From positions 1,490,736 through 1,554,735 of the forward strand of contig JAAOOA010000320.1 of assembly GCA_012861695.1 (NCBI GenBank): a DNA stretch of 64,000 nt, read 5' to 3'. This document shows, piece after piece, positions 62,373-64,000 of this stretch. How positions within the stretch are numbered: the first letter of the stretch is position 1; each line of letters begins with the position of its first letter. Origin of the DNA: Trematomus loennbergii. Taxonomy: Eukaryota > Chordata > Actinopteri > Perciformes > Nototheniidae. The notes beneath the pieces were generated by a model. That model ran no database searches and was not told the DNA's origin. It saw nothing but the letters and a program-made list of their open reading frames with translations. A program made the translations under genes and the position numbers.

Positions 62373-62678
62373 CTCTCTTCCAGACATTTCAAAATACTTT
62401 CCCCGACCATTTAAACATTATTTCTGGCTTGTAAAGTGCAGTTATGCGCCCTGGAGGTATTACACTTTCTCCTGGGTCAATGTGTCCTCTTTCCCCCCCT
62501 GGGTGTGTGTGAGACAAGTGAAGTGAGTCAGCCTGCCAACAAGCAGCACTCTGCTGTCATTTGAAACATGTCCCCCCACTTTTCAACACACTTTTACCCA
62601 TGTTATACGCCCTGGAGGTATCAGACTATTTTAAACAACTTTTCCCCGCCTTTCAAACACTTATTCCGGGGTTTTAGG

Positions 62679-62769
62679 TGCACGATATCATTTAACATTG
62701 ACGCTCTCCTGAAAATGCACATATTCTGTGCATTTTCAGGAGAGCGTCAATGTTAAATGATATCGTGCA
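62679..62769. repeat. Second hairpin in unit 3 (43-bp perfect arms)
   Basis: A ~420-bp local duplication, seen only in unit 3, adds a second hairpin. Its left arm has lost the outer 'ccagtcatttt' but the remaining 43 bp pair perfectly. Confidence 0.95.
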
Positions 62770-63899
62770 AAATGACTGGCTAAAACTCTCTTCCAGACAT
62801 TTAAAAATACTTTCCCCGACCATTTAAACATTATTTCTGGCTTGTAAAGTGCAGTTATGCGCCCTGGAGGACATTTCAAACAACTTTTCCCCGCCTTTCA
62901 AACACTTATTCCTGGGTACAAGTGTTATCTTTCCCCCCCTGGGTGTGTGTGAGACAAGTGAACTGAGTCAGCCTGCCAACAAGCAGCAGTCTGCTGTCAT
63001 TTGACCCACGTTTTGAGCACTATTTCCTGGGTTGAAAAGACATGTGCTGTAGACTGGTTCTCTCCCAGTACTGGGTACTAGTTAATGCCACTATCACCAC
63101 CACATTTAAACCAGATGAACTGGTAGTTATCCGGGGTGCTGCAGAGTCATTTTCAGGCTCCTCTCCACAATTGTCCCCCTAAAATGATTTTAAATCATTA
63201 TTTTTGCATTTAAATGCATTTATTCTATCATTTATATGGTTCCCAACACAATGCACATAGTCTGGAGCTCACTGGGGCCCTGCATATAATTTAATCAGGC
63301 GTTTTAACACTTTTTCCCATGAAAATGATTTTTAATCACTATCATGGGGCTATGAAAATCAAATTCCGGGTAATGCAGAGCACAAGTGCACCTTTTACTA
63401 TTTAAATGTATTTGTATTATATATTTTGGGCTAGAAAGGTGACCTCCTGGGTGATTTAGTCAGTTTATGGAGCTTAGCCCACAAATCCTGGATGATCCAG
63501 GCCGAATTTGGGTGCTCATAGGCGGCCTGCCAGGCGCCCCCACCCGTGGAAAAAAAAAGTGAAGAAAACGGTTAATTATATCTTAAAATAATCAAAAATG
63601 AAGTTTTGAAAAATTGTCAAAAATGACAGAGTGCCAACGGGAGAAGGGGCCAACTGTTTGGCGCTTCGGGCCGTTTTTTCCCCTTCTCCGATGGTTGGTG
63701 CAACGGAGAAGGGGAAAAGGTCCCTGGGCTTCATTTCCCCTTCCCTGTGAAAAAGATTCATCCATACTTTTCAGACTACGGTCTGCACGAAATCGGAAAC
63801 CCAGTTTTTGGGTGCACTCAGAAAAAAAACGGCTGTTGCAAATCTTGGAAGAATGTATCCGATGAGAGTGCACTTTGGGTCGGATGAATTTGATGCCTT

Positions 63900-64000
63900 G
63901 AGACCCCCCAGCCTGGTTCTCAAAATACTTTAAGTTTGACATGGAGGAATGCAAGGGCACTTTGCAGGTGACTCTACCCGAATTTGATGCACTATTTTGG
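63900..64000. repeat. Start of the ~128-bp tandem array, unit 3
   Basis: Cut by the window end. Confidence 0.8.

Overview
The window looks like nuclear DNA of a teleost fish. It has intron-split trypsin-fold (S1A) protease genes, fish-type LINE tails, a Penelope-like element, hAT- and TTAA-type DNA transposons, and very dense CA/TG, GA and TTC microsatellites. No bacterial, viral or organellar gene was recognised. The species cannot be fixed from the sequence.

The dominant structure is a direct tandem segmental duplication with a period of about 29 kb. Unit 1 runs from about 240 to 29,750 with its start truncated, unit 2 from about 29,755 to 58,430, and unit 3 from 58,430 to the window end. 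Each unit begins with a Penelope-like retroelement fragment (240, 30,414, 59,085) and a repeat-rich 5-kb block containing a 59-bp-arm hairpin. A cluster of secreted serine protease genes or remnants follows. In unit 1 the order is A1 (minus, 6,734-8,403), A2 (minus, 11,264-13,001), A3 (minus, 15,805-16,773), B (minus, 19,800-22,218) and C (plus, 25,985-27,850). In unit 2 it is A1' (minus, 37,454-40,882), B' (minus, 48,779-51,190) and C' (plus, 55,576-57,460). B and C stand head to head on inverted promoter arms.

The ancestral gene has six exons: signal peptide, activation site with His57, Asp102, a short fourth exon, exon 5, and exon 6 with Ser195 in a GDSGGG motif. The splice sites and phases agree between copies. 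B' is the most complete, with one missing base in exon 3; with that base its coding length is exactly 828 nt. A3 has lost exons 2-4, but exons 1, 5 and 6 still join in frame into a 113-residue secreted protein without His57 or Asp102. The other copies are broken by small indels or lost exons. Many of these indels could be assembly errors, because copies differ by 1-5 base gaps far more visibly than by substitutions.

Two foreign exon pieces lie among the proteases. One is a 34-bp Rac GTPase exon end with its splice donor (16,488-16,521). The other is a 67-bp cytohesin exon with both splice sites (54,312-54,378). RAC2 and CYTH4 are neighbours in the human genome, so the cluster probably arose beside, or expanded through, the fish rac2-cyth4 region.

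Unit 2 also carries a 3.86-kb DNA transposon insertion (41,526-45,385, 8-bp target duplication). A second 1.26-kb hAT-type element (41,913-43,171, 8-bp target duplication) is nested inside it. The rest is intron, gene flank and retroelement debris.
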